A stretch of DNA of 64,000 bases from the NCBI GenBank assembly GCA_025656455.1, contig JAHXHS010000001.1:1-64000 (forward strand), in the 5' to 3' direction. The notes below the pieces were generated by a model. It was given only the letters and a program-made list of their open reading frames with translations, did not search any database and was not told the DNA's origin. Of this stretch, positions 47,075-56,714 are shown in pieces; the first letter of the stretch is position 1; each line of letters begins with the position of its first letter. The DNA comes from Candidatus Thiodiazotropha sp. (ex Epidulcina cf. delphinae) (GTDB taxonomy: Bacteria > Pseudomonadota > Gammaproteobacteria > Chromatiales > Chromatiaceae). A program made the translations under genes and the position numbers.

Positions 47075-47284
47075 TTACCAGCAGATCATATCTTGCGACA
47101 CAAGACCGGCAACGGCAAGATCACGATTCACCTTGGCAATTTTGGCTTTGGTCGTATAGAGCTCGCTCATCAAGTTCAGCTTGCCCACGATATGTCTTTT
47201 CTGGGTGGCTGTTAACGAAACGCCTACGACTTCTGTTGCGCTTGCTTGTTTCTGTGTCCGTGCTGAAGTGCGTTTAGTGGCCAT
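47075..47284 (-). CDS. Small peptide, possible second precursor
   Basis: A 69-residue peptide from ATG 47284, with AGGAG 8 bases upstream. The N-terminus MATKRTSARTQKQASATE is basic and polar. The middle is amphipathic (TATQKRHIVGKLNLMSELYT) and the end is GLVSQDMICW, with its only Cys and Trp at the C-terminus. It is on the same strand as the cluster and 186 bases upstream of the protease gene. It could be a second substrate, a regulator, or unrelated. Confidence 0.5.
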   Translation of the reverse strand: MATKRTSARTQKQASATEVVGVSLTATQKRHIVGKLNLMSELYTTKAKIAKVNRDLAVAGLVSQDMICW

Positions 47285-47370
47285 GACAATCACTCCTGAT
47301 TATGATTAGCGCCTTAGTTATGCATGTTGACTGCCATTCTATTATTGCTGGATAAAACGACATTATCAAT

Positions 47371-47629
47371 AATTACTCAAGTTTCGGAGTTCAAATTTAA
47401 CGCGTTCCCATGTTCTATGTGGGAACACACAATGTGAACAGGGCGTAGGGTGCGGCCCTGCCGCACCATGCTGGGTTGCGCGCCTGTTTGCTATGATGGA
47501 TTTCTTCACTTCGCGGCCCCCTGACCCAATACCTTGGGTTCCAGGGCTTCAAGTTACGGTGCGGCAGGGCCGCACCCTACGAAACTCGTAGAACATGGGA
47601 ACAAGATGAACTCCGAAACTTGAGTAATT
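47371..47629. repeat. Palindromic element (E6), nested stems
   Basis: The outer arms at 47371-47393 and 47607-47629 are perfect 23-bp inverted copies. A second stem is at 47404-47417/47589-47602 (14 bp) and an inner stem at 47444-47467/47558-47581 (24 bp, CGTAGGGTGCGGCC...). The inner loop of about 90 bases does not show the CAAGGC core. It lies between the cluster and the carboxypeptidase gene. Confidence 0.85.
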
Positions 47630-47633
47630 AATC

Positions 47634-47667
47634 CTAGGGCCTGTTAACACTAATTTGATAGCCACTG
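47634..47667. repeat. Isolated arm matching element E4
   Basis: CTAGGGCCTGTTAACACTAA begins a 34-base stretch matching the left arm of E4 (41475-41508) at about 31 positions. No opposite arm follows. It abuts E6 and lies 67 bases before the M32 carboxypeptidase gene. Confidence 0.8.
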
Positions 47668-47734
47668 CCCAGGCTAATCCGCACCGGCTCCCTCGGGCAA
47701 TACAGGCACACCCACCGATTGTAACGGAGACACC

Positions 47735-49234
47735 GTGAGCTACTCGAATCTGCAGGCACATTTCACTCGCATCAGTCATCTTCGGCACATCGAGTCGTTC
47801 GTGCGGTGGGATGAAACGGTCATGATGCCGCCAGCCGCCGCAGCCGCGCGCGCGCGCGCTGAGGCCACCTCGACCCTCTGTTCAGTGATTCACGCGATGC
47901 TGACTGAACCGAAACTGGAGAAGTGGCTACTGGCAAGTGAACGGCGACTGGCTGCGCTCAATCCGTGGGAAAGGGCTAACCTGAGACGTATGCAACGTGC
48001 ATGGCTAAAGGCATCCAGCCTGCCGGCAACCCTGGTGGAGCAGGCCAGCAGCGCTGAAATGAAATGCACCCATTTGTGGCGTGAAGCCAGGAGCAACAAC
48101 GACTGGAATAGTTTCCACCCTGCGCTGGAATCGGTCATCGCGATAAAGCGCAAGATCGCAGATACCCTGGCGAAGACACTGAATTGTGATCCCTATGACG
48201 CCCTGCTGGACGCTTATGAACCAGGGATGCGTTCGCAGCAACTCGATACCCTGTTCGCCCCCCTGCGCCCCCTGCTGCCGGACCTGATCAGACAAGCGCA
48301 TAACCGGCGCCCATCGCCCTGGGCGCCAATCGGTCCGTTCACTGAAAAGGCGCAACAAAAACTGATCGAAAGGCTGTTGAGGACGGTCGGCTTCGACATC
48401 CAGCGAGGCAGGCTGGACGTCAGCCACCATCCTAGTTGCGGCGGGGTCCCCGATGATGTCCGAATAACCACCCGTTACAACCGGGCTGATTTCACCCGTG
48501 CGCTGATGGGCGCCCTGCATGAAGCCGGTCATGCCAAGTACGAGCAACACCTGCCGGCTGGATGGCGCAATCAGCCGGTGGGGCTCGCATGCAGCCTGGG
48601 GATTCACGAGAGCCAAAGCCTGCTGCAGGAGATGCACATTTGCCGAAGCAAGCCGTTCTTGCGCTTTATCGCGCCGATGATCCGAAAGGCCTTCCCGGGT
48701 CATGCCAGCCGGCAACCGGACGCATTCAACGATAAAAATATCTGCAACCTGTACCGCCAAGTAGAGCCTGGTCCAATCCGCATCTATGCGGATGAGATGA
48801 CATACCCATGCCACATCCTGTTGCGCTACGACATGGAAAAGGCGCTGATAACCGGACACCTCAAAGTGAGCGAAATCCCCGAGCGCTGGGAAGCCGACAC
48901 TCAACGGCTGTTAGGCCTTTCCAACAAGGGAGACTTTCGCAATGGCTGCATGCAGGACCCGCACTGGGCTGGAGGGGCATTCGGTTATTTCCCGGTCTAT
49001 CTCTTGGGCGCCATCTACGCCGCGCAGTTCTTTGCCTCGGCGTCCAGGGAGAACCCGCATATCCTTGAGCAGATTGGCAATGGACAGTTCGCACCCCTGG
49101 ACGCATGGTTGGAAGAGCGCATCTGGTCCAAGGGCAGCCTATACGATAGCGAGTCGCTGCTTCGACACGCCACTGGGCGCAAGCCATCGATCGAAGACTA
49201 CGTCACACATCTACATAGCCGGTATCTGAGCTGA
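47735..49234 (+). CDS. M32-family metallocarboxypeptidase
   Basis: A 499-residue cytoplasmic zinc carboxypeptidase of the Taq type. HEAGH is at residues 262-266 within ALHEAGHAKYEQHLP. GIHESQSLLQEM, conserved in M32, supplies the third ligand. The rest is helical. NRPSPWAPIGPFT and the C-terminal WLEERIWSKGS fit the family. It should trim C-terminal residues from peptides. ATG 47735 follows GTAACGGAGACACC, a plausible ribosome-binding site. Confidence 0.93.
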   Translation: MSYSNLQAHFTRISHLRHIESFVRWDETVMMPPAAAAARARAEATSTLCSVIHAMLTEPKLEKWLLASERRLAALNPWERANLRRMQRAWLKASSLPATLVEQASSAEMKCTHLWREARSNNDWNSFHPALESVIAIKRKIADTLAKTLNCDPYDALLDAYEPGMRSQQLDTLFAPLRPLLPDLIRQAHNRRPSPWAPIGPFTEKAQQKLIERLLRTVGFDIQRGRLDVSHHPSCGGVPDDVRITTRYNRADFTRALMGALHEAGHAKYEQHLPAGWRNQPVGLACSLGIHESQSLLQEMHICRSKPFLRFIAPMIRKAFPGHASRQPDAFNDKNICNLYRQVEPGPIRIYADEMTYPCHILLRYDMEKALITGHLKVSEIPERWEADTQRLLGLSNKGDFRNGCMQDPHWAGGAFGYFPVYLLGAIYAAQFFASASRENPHILEQIGNGQFAPLDAWLEERIWSKGSLYDSESLLRHATGRKPSIEDYVTHLHSRYLS

Positions 49235-49355
49235 TTCACGGCCGGAGATAGCAGCAACGGTATTTTCAGTGACAAAACCCATTGAATCATTAATCGGCCA
49301 CCAATAAACGCCCATCACCGCCAATGCTTGGCGGCATATTCACAGGCTATTCTGT

Positions 49356-49628
49356 TATTAACCCGGCGACCAAATAGTGTACTTTCAGCCGCAGTGTGCC
49401 TGCCTGCAGCAAGGCATCAAAACGCCGTTGTAGCCGCCCTACAGCAAGTTTTGATAACGCAGCCTGCAGGCAGGCACACTGCGGCCTGTCTATTAAATAT
49501 CAATCTGTTAGGGGCTACAAGAATGCCCTTGCTCTTCGTTGTAACAATCACCATTGCCTGCGAGCCACGCCTTGATCAAGGGCATTCTTGTAGCCCTGAA
49601 AGTACACTATTTGGTCGCCGGGTTAATA
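49356..49628. repeat. Palindromic element, long three-way-junction form (E7)
   Basis: The outer arms at 49356-49388 and 49596-49628 are perfect 33-bp inverted copies (TATTAACCCGGCGACCAAAT...). The inner hairpins at 49389-49409/49464-49484 (21 bp) and 49512-49531/49577-49596 (20 bp) are perfect. The first loop has CAAGGCATC...GTAGCCG...TACA...GATAACGC, like E4's second loop. The second, inverted, has CAAGGCG...CGCAGGCAATGG...ACAACG, like E3's first. It lies between the carboxypeptidase and lipase-like genes, which converge. Confidence 0.9.
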
Positions 49629-49651
49629 CCTGCTTGATCAGGGGAAGCACC

Positions 49652-50356
49652 TCACTTATCAAATACCCCGTTGCGTAAAAAAAACACCACTTGGCGAATG
49701 ACTTCATCGTCCCACATGATAAAGGTATGGCTTGCCTTGAGCAGAAGAAAGTCTTTCATTTCGGGAAGCTTGGTGCGTTCGACTGATACCTTGCCATCAT
49801 CTTTACCAGGAATTTCGGGCAGGAACCAGGACGCTCCCTCTTTTTCTCCGGCGATAATGCCGACCTCGCCCCCAATGGGTTTGAGTTTGTTGGGCAGGCT
49901 GTCGTCGTCCGTCCCCAACACCTGCCCTGCCGGCCCCATGAACGTTTTATAAAAAAAACCGTCTTTCATTTCATCGGTGATTTCGCTGCCCTGATTTGGC
50001 GGCGCCAGCATAACGATGCGGCCCATGTTGGATATTTGATGATCCTGAAAATAGTATCTTACGATAATGCCTCCCAGGGAATGGGTGACGAAATGTACTT
50101 TATCAGTCTGTTTGTCGTTGCAGAACGCCAGGCCGGCCTCGATGACGGGCGCAGCAATTTCATCCACGCTTTGCGTCAGGCTGGGATAGCCGTCATTCCA
50201 GACAGCGTAGCCCTGCTCCTCCAGCATCGCTTCAATCGGAGCCAGTGATAGGGAAGTACGGCCCATGCCATGCAGAAGGATAACGCACTCATGTTGCGCC
50301 GCAAGAGACATTGGCGTCAGCAGCAAGATCAGCAAACAAAGATGACTCATTTTCAT
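49652..50356 (-). CDS. Exported lipase/esterase-like alpha/beta hydrolase
   Basis: A 234-residue protein with a signal peptide ending near SLAA (residue 20). VILLHGMGR forms the oxyanion-hole region and FVTHSLGGIIVRYY contains the nucleophile Ser (THSLGG, a GxSxG variant with Thr). A late TFIMWDD could supply the His region, though the catalytic His is less clear. It probably acts in the periplasm. Confidence 0.8.
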   Translation of the reverse strand: MKMSHLCLLILLLTPMSLAAQHECVILLHGMGRTSLSLAPIEAMLEEQGYAVWNDGYPSLTQSVDEIAAPVIEAGLAFCNDKQTDKVHFVTHSLGGIIVRYYFQDHQISNMGRIVMLAPPNQGSEITDEMKDGFFYKTFMGPAGQVLGTDDDSLPNKLKPIGGEVGIIAGEKEGASWFLPEIPGKDDGKVSVERTKLPEMKDFLLLKASHTFIMWDDEVIRQVVFFLRNGVFDK

Positions 50357-50427
50357 AATCTGGTGTGGTGTAAGCTATAAACGGCACCTATCAGAGGCCT
50401 GTCAATGCCTCAAGACGCCCCACAGGT

Positions 50428-51801
50428 TCAGGAATTGGACAACCGATTGGCAATTCGGACCATCCTGGCCAACTCCTTTTCCAGTTCCTGGCGTTTATGG
50501 CGCAGATAAGCCTTGAGATCCCGCTTGCGTAAAAAAAGCAGAAAAACCCTGATATTCTCAATAATGCGCTGCTTTTCACCGCGCACCAACAAGGCGGCAG
50601 CGGCGCTGACAACCAGCGTGATGATATACGCCAGCGCCCACTTCCAACCAAAGTAATGAAAGGTCAGATAGCTCTGCAGGCCCCAGATAAACGAGAAAAA
50701 AAACAACCCCAATACCATTTTGGCGGTGTCATGCTGGTTGGCCCCCCTGGCAATATGGTCTGACAGGCGTTTTGTCAATTGATAGGGAATATAACTATTG
50801 ATGATTCCCCACAAGGCGATGGGGAAAACGACCAGTAGCATCCAGGTCATTCGCAGCATATACAACCCGATCAATGTGGGTTTGTAATCTATCGATAGCT
50901 GATAATCCTTCACCCCGCAATGCTGGCAGATCTTTTCGAACTGTTTCAATTGGGTAATCAGTCCCCGCACTTTGTCCGGTTCATATTTTCTGAGCAGACG
51001 CTGGGCGTCAATGAGACGTTGTTGGGTGCGAAATCGTTGCTGCAGGTTTCGCTGGTGATATTTCCCGTGGCGAAAAGCGAAAAAACGCTCTACTCTGGCA
51101 ATCAAATTAATCTCTTCCCAACTCTCCGCATTCAGGGTAATGCTCTCCAGACCGGCGCGGATTCGCCCGGTCAACTCAATGACATTCTGCTCCTGGGTGC
51201 TGTTTTCAGGGAAAGTCAGGTCGAGCGGCTTGCCGAATTGCACCAATACGGCGCTGCGGAATTTACCCTTTTCAGGAAAAGTCAGGCCGACAGGAATAAC
51301 GGCAGGCTCGGTTCGCGTTGCTTGAACCGTTTCCAATGCCATGCGTGCCGCCCCTGTCTTCAGCGCCATCAACTGCGGCACATCATGGCTCTGCCCCTCG
51401 GGGAAGATGATCAGGGTTTCACCCATGGCAAGCAGTTCATAGCATTGTGAAAAGGTATTGCTGTTTTTTGAGGCCTCAAAACCCGGATCGCCGCGGCGAT
51501 AAATCGGTACTGCACCGATTTGACGTAGGATGGGCTTTAACAGAGGATTTTCAAACAACCCGCTTCGCGCCAGCGGCCGGATGGCTATTCTGGTTGCCGC
51601 CTGTAACACTACCGCGTCGGCCAGCGCGTTAACATGATTGGCACAGAGTATAATGCCCCGGTTATCAGGTAAATTATCAAGCCCGGAAACTTCAAACCTG
51701 CGGTAAAAAACCTTTACCACCAGCCGGCAGAAACCCTGCCAGGCCTTTTCAAACCAGGATAATTTGGATCTTCCGGCGTTTGTTGGTTGCTGTATTTCCA
51801 T
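50428..51801 (-). CDS. Membrane PlsC-type acyltransferase
   Basis: A 457-residue protein. The acyltransferase block is CANHVNALADAVVL (about residues 54-67; NHxNxLxD motif), IYRRGDPGFEAS and the EGQSHD motif IFPEGQSHD. The C-terminal half has about three to four membrane helices, for instance WMLLVVFPIALWGIINSY and YIITLVVSAAAALLV. It should transfer acyl groups to glycerol-3-phosphate or lysophosphatidate-type acceptors at the membrane. The exact substrate is not evident. Confidence 0.85.
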   Translation of the reverse strand: MEIQQPTNAGRSKLSWFEKAWQGFCRLVVKVFYRRFEVSGLDNLPDNRGIILCANHVNALADAVVLQAATRIAIRPLARSGLFENPLLKPILRQIGAVPIYRRGDPGFEASKNSNTFSQCYELLAMGETLIIFPEGQSHDVPQLMALKTGAARMALETVQATRTEPAVIPVGLTFPEKGKFRSAVLVQFGKPLDLTFPENSTQEQNVIELTGRIRAGLESITLNAESWEEINLIARVERFFAFRHGKYHQRNLQQRFRTQQRLIDAQRLLRKYEPDKVRGLITQLKQFEKICQHCGVKDYQLSIDYKPTLIGLYMLRMTWMLLVVFPIALWGIINSYIPYQLTKRLSDHIARGANQHDTAKMVLGLFFFSFIWGLQSYLTFHYFGWKWALAYIITLVVSAAAALLVRGEKQRIIENIRVFLLFLRKRDLKAYLRHKRQELEKELARMVRIANRLSNS

Positions 51802-51963
51802 GGTATAATGTTAGAATATCACAGAGTCTTACTTCTATTTGAAAGATTCTTTCGCTCCCAGAGAAATTCGACTACTATTCAAGTTCATACGCTGGGAACT
51901 GTTTTCACTTAGACCGTCAGCTTACCTCTACCGCGGGTAGATGTTTCCAATAAGGATATAAGG

Positions 51964-52908
51964 ATGGCAAGAGCAGCACGGCCTGTGATATTCGGTGAGG
52001 TGCTCTTCGACTTGTTTGAAGGCGGACACGCCGTGATCGGCGGTGCGCCATTCAACGTTGCTTGGCACTTGCATGCCTTTGGCATGAATCCTCTCTTCAT
52101 CAGCCGCATCGGAAAAGACGCCGATGGTGATCGCATCTTCGCATTCATGAAGAAATTCGGTATGGATCAGAGCGGAATCCAATGGGATGACGCACATCCG
52201 ACTGGACGGGTCCACGTCAGTCTCCTCAAAGACGATCCCACCTACCACATTTTGCCAAACCGAGCCTACGATTTCATCGACAAGACACAGGCGCAAAAGG
52301 CCTTGGCCGAGGGAAACTGGTCGCTGCTCTACCATGGCACCCTGATCTCCCGTTCTGAGCGCTCCAGCGAGACACTCAAGAGCATCGCTACAAGCTTAGG
52401 CCTTAAAACCTTTTTGGGATTGAATATCCGCCCCCCTTGGTACGATGAAGATGTAGTCCAGGACATGCTGAGGAGCGCAAATTGGGTAAAAGTCAGCGAG
52501 AAGGAACTGGACTGGCTGCTCGGGGCGGATACGCCTGTCGAGTCAATGCGAGTGGAAGGCGCCAAACGCCTGCACAGGAGGTACGACCTGGAAATCCTCG
52601 CCGTCACGGTAGGCGCGGAAGGGGCCTTTATGATCGGGTCTAGGGAAGGCATGGTCACGGGGCGCCCGGTGGTGGCCAAGGAAATACTCGATACCGTCGG
52701 TGCGGGCGACGCCTTCGCGGCGGTGGCTATCCTGGGCATCCTCAATGACTGGACGCTGGAGCAAACCGTCAACCGATCCATACATTTTGCGTCGGACCTG
52801 TGCGGCTGGGCCGGTGCGGTTACGCGTAGCACGGCATTGCATCAAGCCCGGCTGCGCAATTGGGAAGGCGAGCGGTTTCTGCACAGAGGATCCTTGATGG
52901 CACCGTGA
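51964..52908 (+). CDS. PfkB-family carbohydrate kinase (fructokinase-like)
   Basis: A 314-residue ribokinase-fold sugar kinase. FGEVLFDLFEGG and GGAPFNVAWHL form the sugar-binding N-terminus, and DTVGAGDAF with catalytic D249 is the PfkB signature. AAGGATATAAGG precedes the ATG. The NACHT gene starts 29 bases later, so they share a transcript. The sugar is a guess. Confidence 0.88.
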   Translation: MARAARPVIFGEVLFDLFEGGHAVIGGAPFNVAWHLHAFGMNPLFISRIGKDADGDRIFAFMKKFGMDQSGIQWDDAHPTGRVHVSLLKDDPTYHILPNRAYDFIDKTQAQKALAEGNWSLLYHGTLISRSERSSETLKSIATSLGLKTFLGLNIRPPWYDEDVVQDMLRSANWVKVSEKELDWLLGADTPVESMRVEGAKRLHRRYDLEILAVTVGAEGAFMIGSREGMVTGRPVVAKEILDTVGAGDAFAAVAILGILNDWTLEQTVNRSIHFASDLCGWAGAVTRSTALHQARLRNWEGERFLHRGSLMAP

Positions 52909-52937
52909 AGCCGGATGAAAAACAGAGGGAGAGACCG

Positions 52938-55900
52938 ATGAATTTGGTGGCGTTATTGCAGGATAAACAATTTCTCATGGAGGTGTTGCCACCCATCATT
53001 ATCGCCGCCATCCTTTTTCTGGCAAGACACATTATCTCAGAACTGATCAAACGCTGGAAACGACGAAGACTGATCTACCGCTGCGAAAAGGACTACCTGT
53101 CGACAATCGTTGCCAAGTACGGCTATATCACACCCTGGGGAATGCTTGCGGCGAACACCGGGAGAATCCCCTTGGAAGAGCTCTACGTCCCGCTCAAGCT
53201 AAGGAGCGAGGGGCTGATAAGCTCCCAGTATGAAGACCGGGATTCGATCGGTATACAAGTGGATGAACGACATTCATTGCAATCGATCCTGAACCGCATG
53301 GAGAGCCCATGGCCGGCCATCGTCGGCAGCCCGGGCAGCGGGAAGACAACCTTAGTAAAATATATCGCGTGGGTATTGGGCCGATCTAGGCTAGCTAACA
53401 AAAGGCTGTTCGGATTCAGTTCTGGCGCTACACATAAACACATCGGTGAAGAATGGGGAAATTTGCGGGAAAAGCTCCCGATAGTTGTAAATCTTCACAA
53501 ACTGGAAGAACCGGATAAACAGTTGAGCGTCTGCTCATTGCTGAAGATGTGCATGGGTCCGCCACTGACCGACCGTTGTCCTGAAGATCTGTTCGAAGCG
53601 TTTCTCGGTAATGGGGAGTGCATTGTCATGTTCGACGGACTGGATGAAGTCTCGAGTAACCGCAGACGCGCGATCATAGAGAATATCCAAAATTTCGTGG
53701 CGGATTACGGAAAAAAGGGCAACGTATTTCTTCTAACCTGCCGTGAGGCGGTATTTCCAGGGATCGGTGGATTCTCCGTCTACTCCCTATGTGAATTCGT
53801 ACGCGCAGACGTCGAGAAATATGCCCGCGCCTGGTACCGGGCAGCGTTATCGCCACGAGAAACGGAGAGAGTTGACCTATCCACTCAGCAAGCATTGATG
53901 GAGGAGAATGCCCAGAATCTGATAGACGCCGTATGGAACAACGAATTCGCCGGGAGGTTGGCGGTCAATCCCTTGCTCCTGTCGATGCTTGCCTTGACCT
54001 ATAGTCCGGCTGGCAAGCTACCCGAGGGTCGGGTGGAATTCTATGACGAATGCCTTCCCTGGCTGCTTGGCAACATGGATCGAGGGAAATCCGTGAAGAA
54101 TCGATTTTCCGCAAAACAGAAGCTGACCCTGCTTGAGCCGCTTGCTTATTGGATGCACCATCAACCGGGTGGTGAGGCAGACAAGACGGACCTAGTAACC
54201 AGGATCAAACAGAATCTGCCGAGAATCGGGATAATGGGGTCGGATGACAACGCGGTCGCATTTCTTACAGAAACGAAAGAGCGCACCGGTGTGTTGGTGG
54301 ATATGGGTGCTAGGAAATACGGATTCTCCCACCGCACTTTCCGCGAATACTTGACTGCTCGCGAGTTTCGCAATCGGCGTGTCATGGGACGCAATGAGCT
54401 CCTGCGATTGATAAATGAGCCCAAGTGGGACGAGGTGTGCCTGTTTTATGTCGGACTGGGAGCCAACCCGGATGCGATTGAACTTGTCGACGAGATCCGA
54501 CGCCGGACACCCGACCCGTTGAGAACCAACCTCTTCCTGGCGGCACGCTGCCTGGAGGAGATGGTGGTGGTCGAGGAGCCGACAGTGGAGAAAAAGATCA
54601 TTCAATCTCTGGTCGGGGAAGTCAAGTCGGTACAATTCGAAGGACTGAAAGACAAGGCCAGGCGGGCATTGATGCGCATGGCCCGTTCCCAAAGACAGGC
54701 GCCGGTGATCGAAGCCATCCGGGATATGCTGCGTCAACCTGAATTGCAGCAAGAGGCCGCGGATATGCTCATCAAGCTGCGCTGCATCGATGAAGCGGTG
54801 GTAAAAGCTGTTTTGAAGATGCTGTGCAGTACGGATGAGGAGAGGCTCAAGGCGCGGTACGCCCTGAGCGAGATCGGGCATTCTGTGCAAAGCTACGATT
54901 GTGTTCACCGGCTACTATCGCACCCTGAGGCCAAATACCGTGGCTCTGCTGCCCTCGCTCTGGGATGGCTCGGCATCCACGATGAGGCGGTAATCAGCGA
55001 GATCATCGCTTTATTGGATGACCGGGACAAAAGGGTCAGAAAGCGTTGCGTCGCCGCACTGGGCTGGATCGGGAATGCCACGGACGCCACGATAATGGCC
55101 CTGGTTAGGCGATTGACGCTGCCCGATAGCGTGGCGGATGTCAGATATGTGGCCGCCGCAGCATTGGGTGAACTGGGCGATCGCCGTCATGAAGTAGTCA
55201 GTGCACTGATCGCAAGGGTTAAGCAGGACAACGATGCCAGAGTCCGTGGCCGGGCTGCGTCCTCGCTCGGCTGGCTGGGTGATGGCCGCGATGAGGTGGT
55301 GGACGCCCTGCTGGGGCTGCTCGACTCTGAAACGGAAACGGAAGATGTCCGTGGCCGGGCCGTCCTGGCTCTCGGCGACCTTGGGGTCTCCCAGAAACCG
55401 ATCACCGAGCGCGTAGCAAGGCTGTTGGATGACCCGAAGTCCACAAGGGTCCAGTGGCGGGCCGCATCGGCCCTGGCCCAAGTCGGCGAATCGTCAGAAG
55501 AAGTGATTACCGCCCTGGCGGCAAGGGTCAGAATGGGGGAGGCAAGGGCCTTAAGCGATGCCGCCGACAAGAAGGAAGTACGCCAAAAAGATCTGGTGGT
55601 CAAGTACGCATCTCAAGCCCTGACCTGGTTGGATCAGGGATATGGGGAGGTCATCAACATCCTGAAGTTACTGGCGGAAAATGGAACGGGCAGCCAACGG
55701 GCTGATGCCGTGGCGGCGATCGGACAATTGGGCCTGATCGACCGGGACATCATGAAACTTGTGATGGCGCGAATCGATGATGAAGAGGAGGATGTGCGCG
55801 GGGCCGCCATATCGGCATTACGGCGCCTGGGGGTGGTGGACGAAAGCATTCTGGCGGCGATTACAGATCGGCTGGAGAACGATCCAGCCACGTCGGTTCA

Positions 55901-56636
55901 ATGGCGGGCAGCAATGGCGCTCGGCGTCCTGGGGCATGCCGATCAGAAGATCATCGATATGTTGATTTCGAAACTGGAAGACGGTGAGGCTGAGGTCAAA
56001 TTGCGCTCAGCAGACGCACTCGTGCGCCTCGGGAAGGGAGGTGAGCCAGCAGCCAATGCGCTGGTTAAGCTGCTGTCCGATGCAGGCCCCGGTGTCGCCC
56101 TCCATGCCGTCAAGGCATTGAGCATCCTGGGCCTGCGTAGCGAGTCGATAGACAGCGAATTGTTGAAAGCATTCCTGAACGTAACAGGTGCGGAGTTGAA
56201 AGGTGAGATAGCTACGACTTTCAGTACGCTCGGCTGCACGGAACCAGCCGTGATCGAGGAGTTGATCGGGGCGCTGTCCGACGCAAATATGGAGCTTCGC
56301 GCCAAGTGCGCTTCGAGTCTGAGTGATCTAGCTCGAAAGGAGAGGGATGTGGTAAAGAGTATTGCATGTCTCCTTGCCGCTGAAGATTCAACCATCAAGA
56401 GAAACGCGGTAATGGGTCTGTACCTGATTATCAGGGTATCCCAGACAGGAATCCAGGAAATGCTCTTAACCGCCGAAGAGGACCTGCTGGATGATGCCCT
56501 ATTGACGGATGAGACAGAGATCGGCCATCCACTTGTAGGCGACAAAAGCAAGCTCAAAGATGTGGCCTGGTGGTTACTACGAGAATACAGGCGCACAGAC
56601 CCGGTCAGGTACAAGCAACGATATCTTGCAACTTGA
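52938..56636 (+). CDS. Membrane-anchored NACHT NTPase with HEAT repeats
   Basis: A 1232-residue STAND protein. I use ATG 52938, with GAGGGAGAG upstream; the frame is open 26 codons further. One N-terminal helix (about 14-33) is followed by a basic stop sequence. NACHT runs about 120-400 with Walker A GSPGSGKT (130-137), Walker B MFDGLDE (231-237) and FSHRTFREYLTA about residue 455. From about 580 to 1150 come HEAT repeats of about 30-36 residues such as VRGRAASSLGWLG. Related bacterial NACHT proteins act in antiphage defence or signalling. No effector domain is evident. Confidence 0.88.
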   Translation: MNLVALLQDKQFLMEVLPPIIIAAILFLARHIISELIKRWKRRRLIYRCEKDYLSTIVAKYGYITPWGMLAANTGRIPLEELYVPLKLRSEGLISSQYEDRDSIGIQVDERHSLQSILNRMESPWPAIVGSPGSGKTTLVKYIAWVLGRSRLANKRLFGFSSGATHKHIGEEWGNLREKLPIVVNLHKLEEPDKQLSVCSLLKMCMGPPLTDRCPEDLFEAFLGNGECIVMFDGLDEVSSNRRRAIIENIQNFVADYGKKGNVFLLTCREAVFPGIGGFSVYSLCEFVRADVEKYARAWYRAALSPRETERVDLSTQQALMEENAQNLIDAVWNNEFAGRLAVNPLLLSMLALTYSPAGKLPEGRVEFYDECLPWLLGNMDRGKSVKNRFSAKQKLTLLEPLAYWMHHQPGGEADKTDLVTRIKQNLPRIGIMGSDDNAVAFLTETKERTGVLVDMGARKYGFSHRTFREYLTAREFRNRRVMGRNELLRLINEPKWDEVCLFYVGLGANPDAIELVDEIRRRTPDPLRTNLFLAARCLEEMVVVEEPTVEKKIIQSLVGEVKSVQFEGLKDKARRALMRMARSQRQAPVIEAIRDMLRQPELQQEAADMLIKLRCIDEAVVKAVLKMLCSTDEERLKARYALSEIGHSVQSYDCVHRLLSHPEAKYRGSAALALGWLGIHDEAVISEIIALLDDRDKRVRKRCVAALGWIGNATDATIMALVRRLTLPDSVADVRYVAAAALGELGDRRHEVVSALIARVKQDNDARVRGRAASSLGWLGDGRDEVVDALLGLLDSETETEDVRGRAVLALGDLGVSQKPITERVARLLDDPKSTRVQWRAASALAQVGESSEEVITALAARVRMGEARALSDAADKKEVRQKDLVVKYASQALTWLDQGYGEVINILKLLAENGTGSQRADAVAAIGQLGLIDRDIMKLVMARIDDEEEDVRGAAISALRRLGVVDESILAAITDRLENDPATSVQWRAAMALGVLGHADQKIIDMLISKLEDGEAEVKLRSADALVRLGKGGEPAANALVKLLSDAGPGVALHAVKALSILGLRSESIDSELLKAFLNVTGAELKGEIATTFSTLGCTEPAVIEELIGALSDANMELRAKCASSLSDLARKERDVVKSIACLLAAEDSTIKRNAVMGLYLIIRVSQTGIQEMLLTAEEDLLDDALLTDETEIGHPLVGDKSKLKDVAWWLLREYRRTDPVRYKQRYLAT

Positions 56637-56714
56637 ATCTCGAGATAATCTTTGGCTTTTTTACCAACACGGATAGAGGAAGAGCCAAGAAAGCTGTTTG
56701 ATGAGGAATACAAG

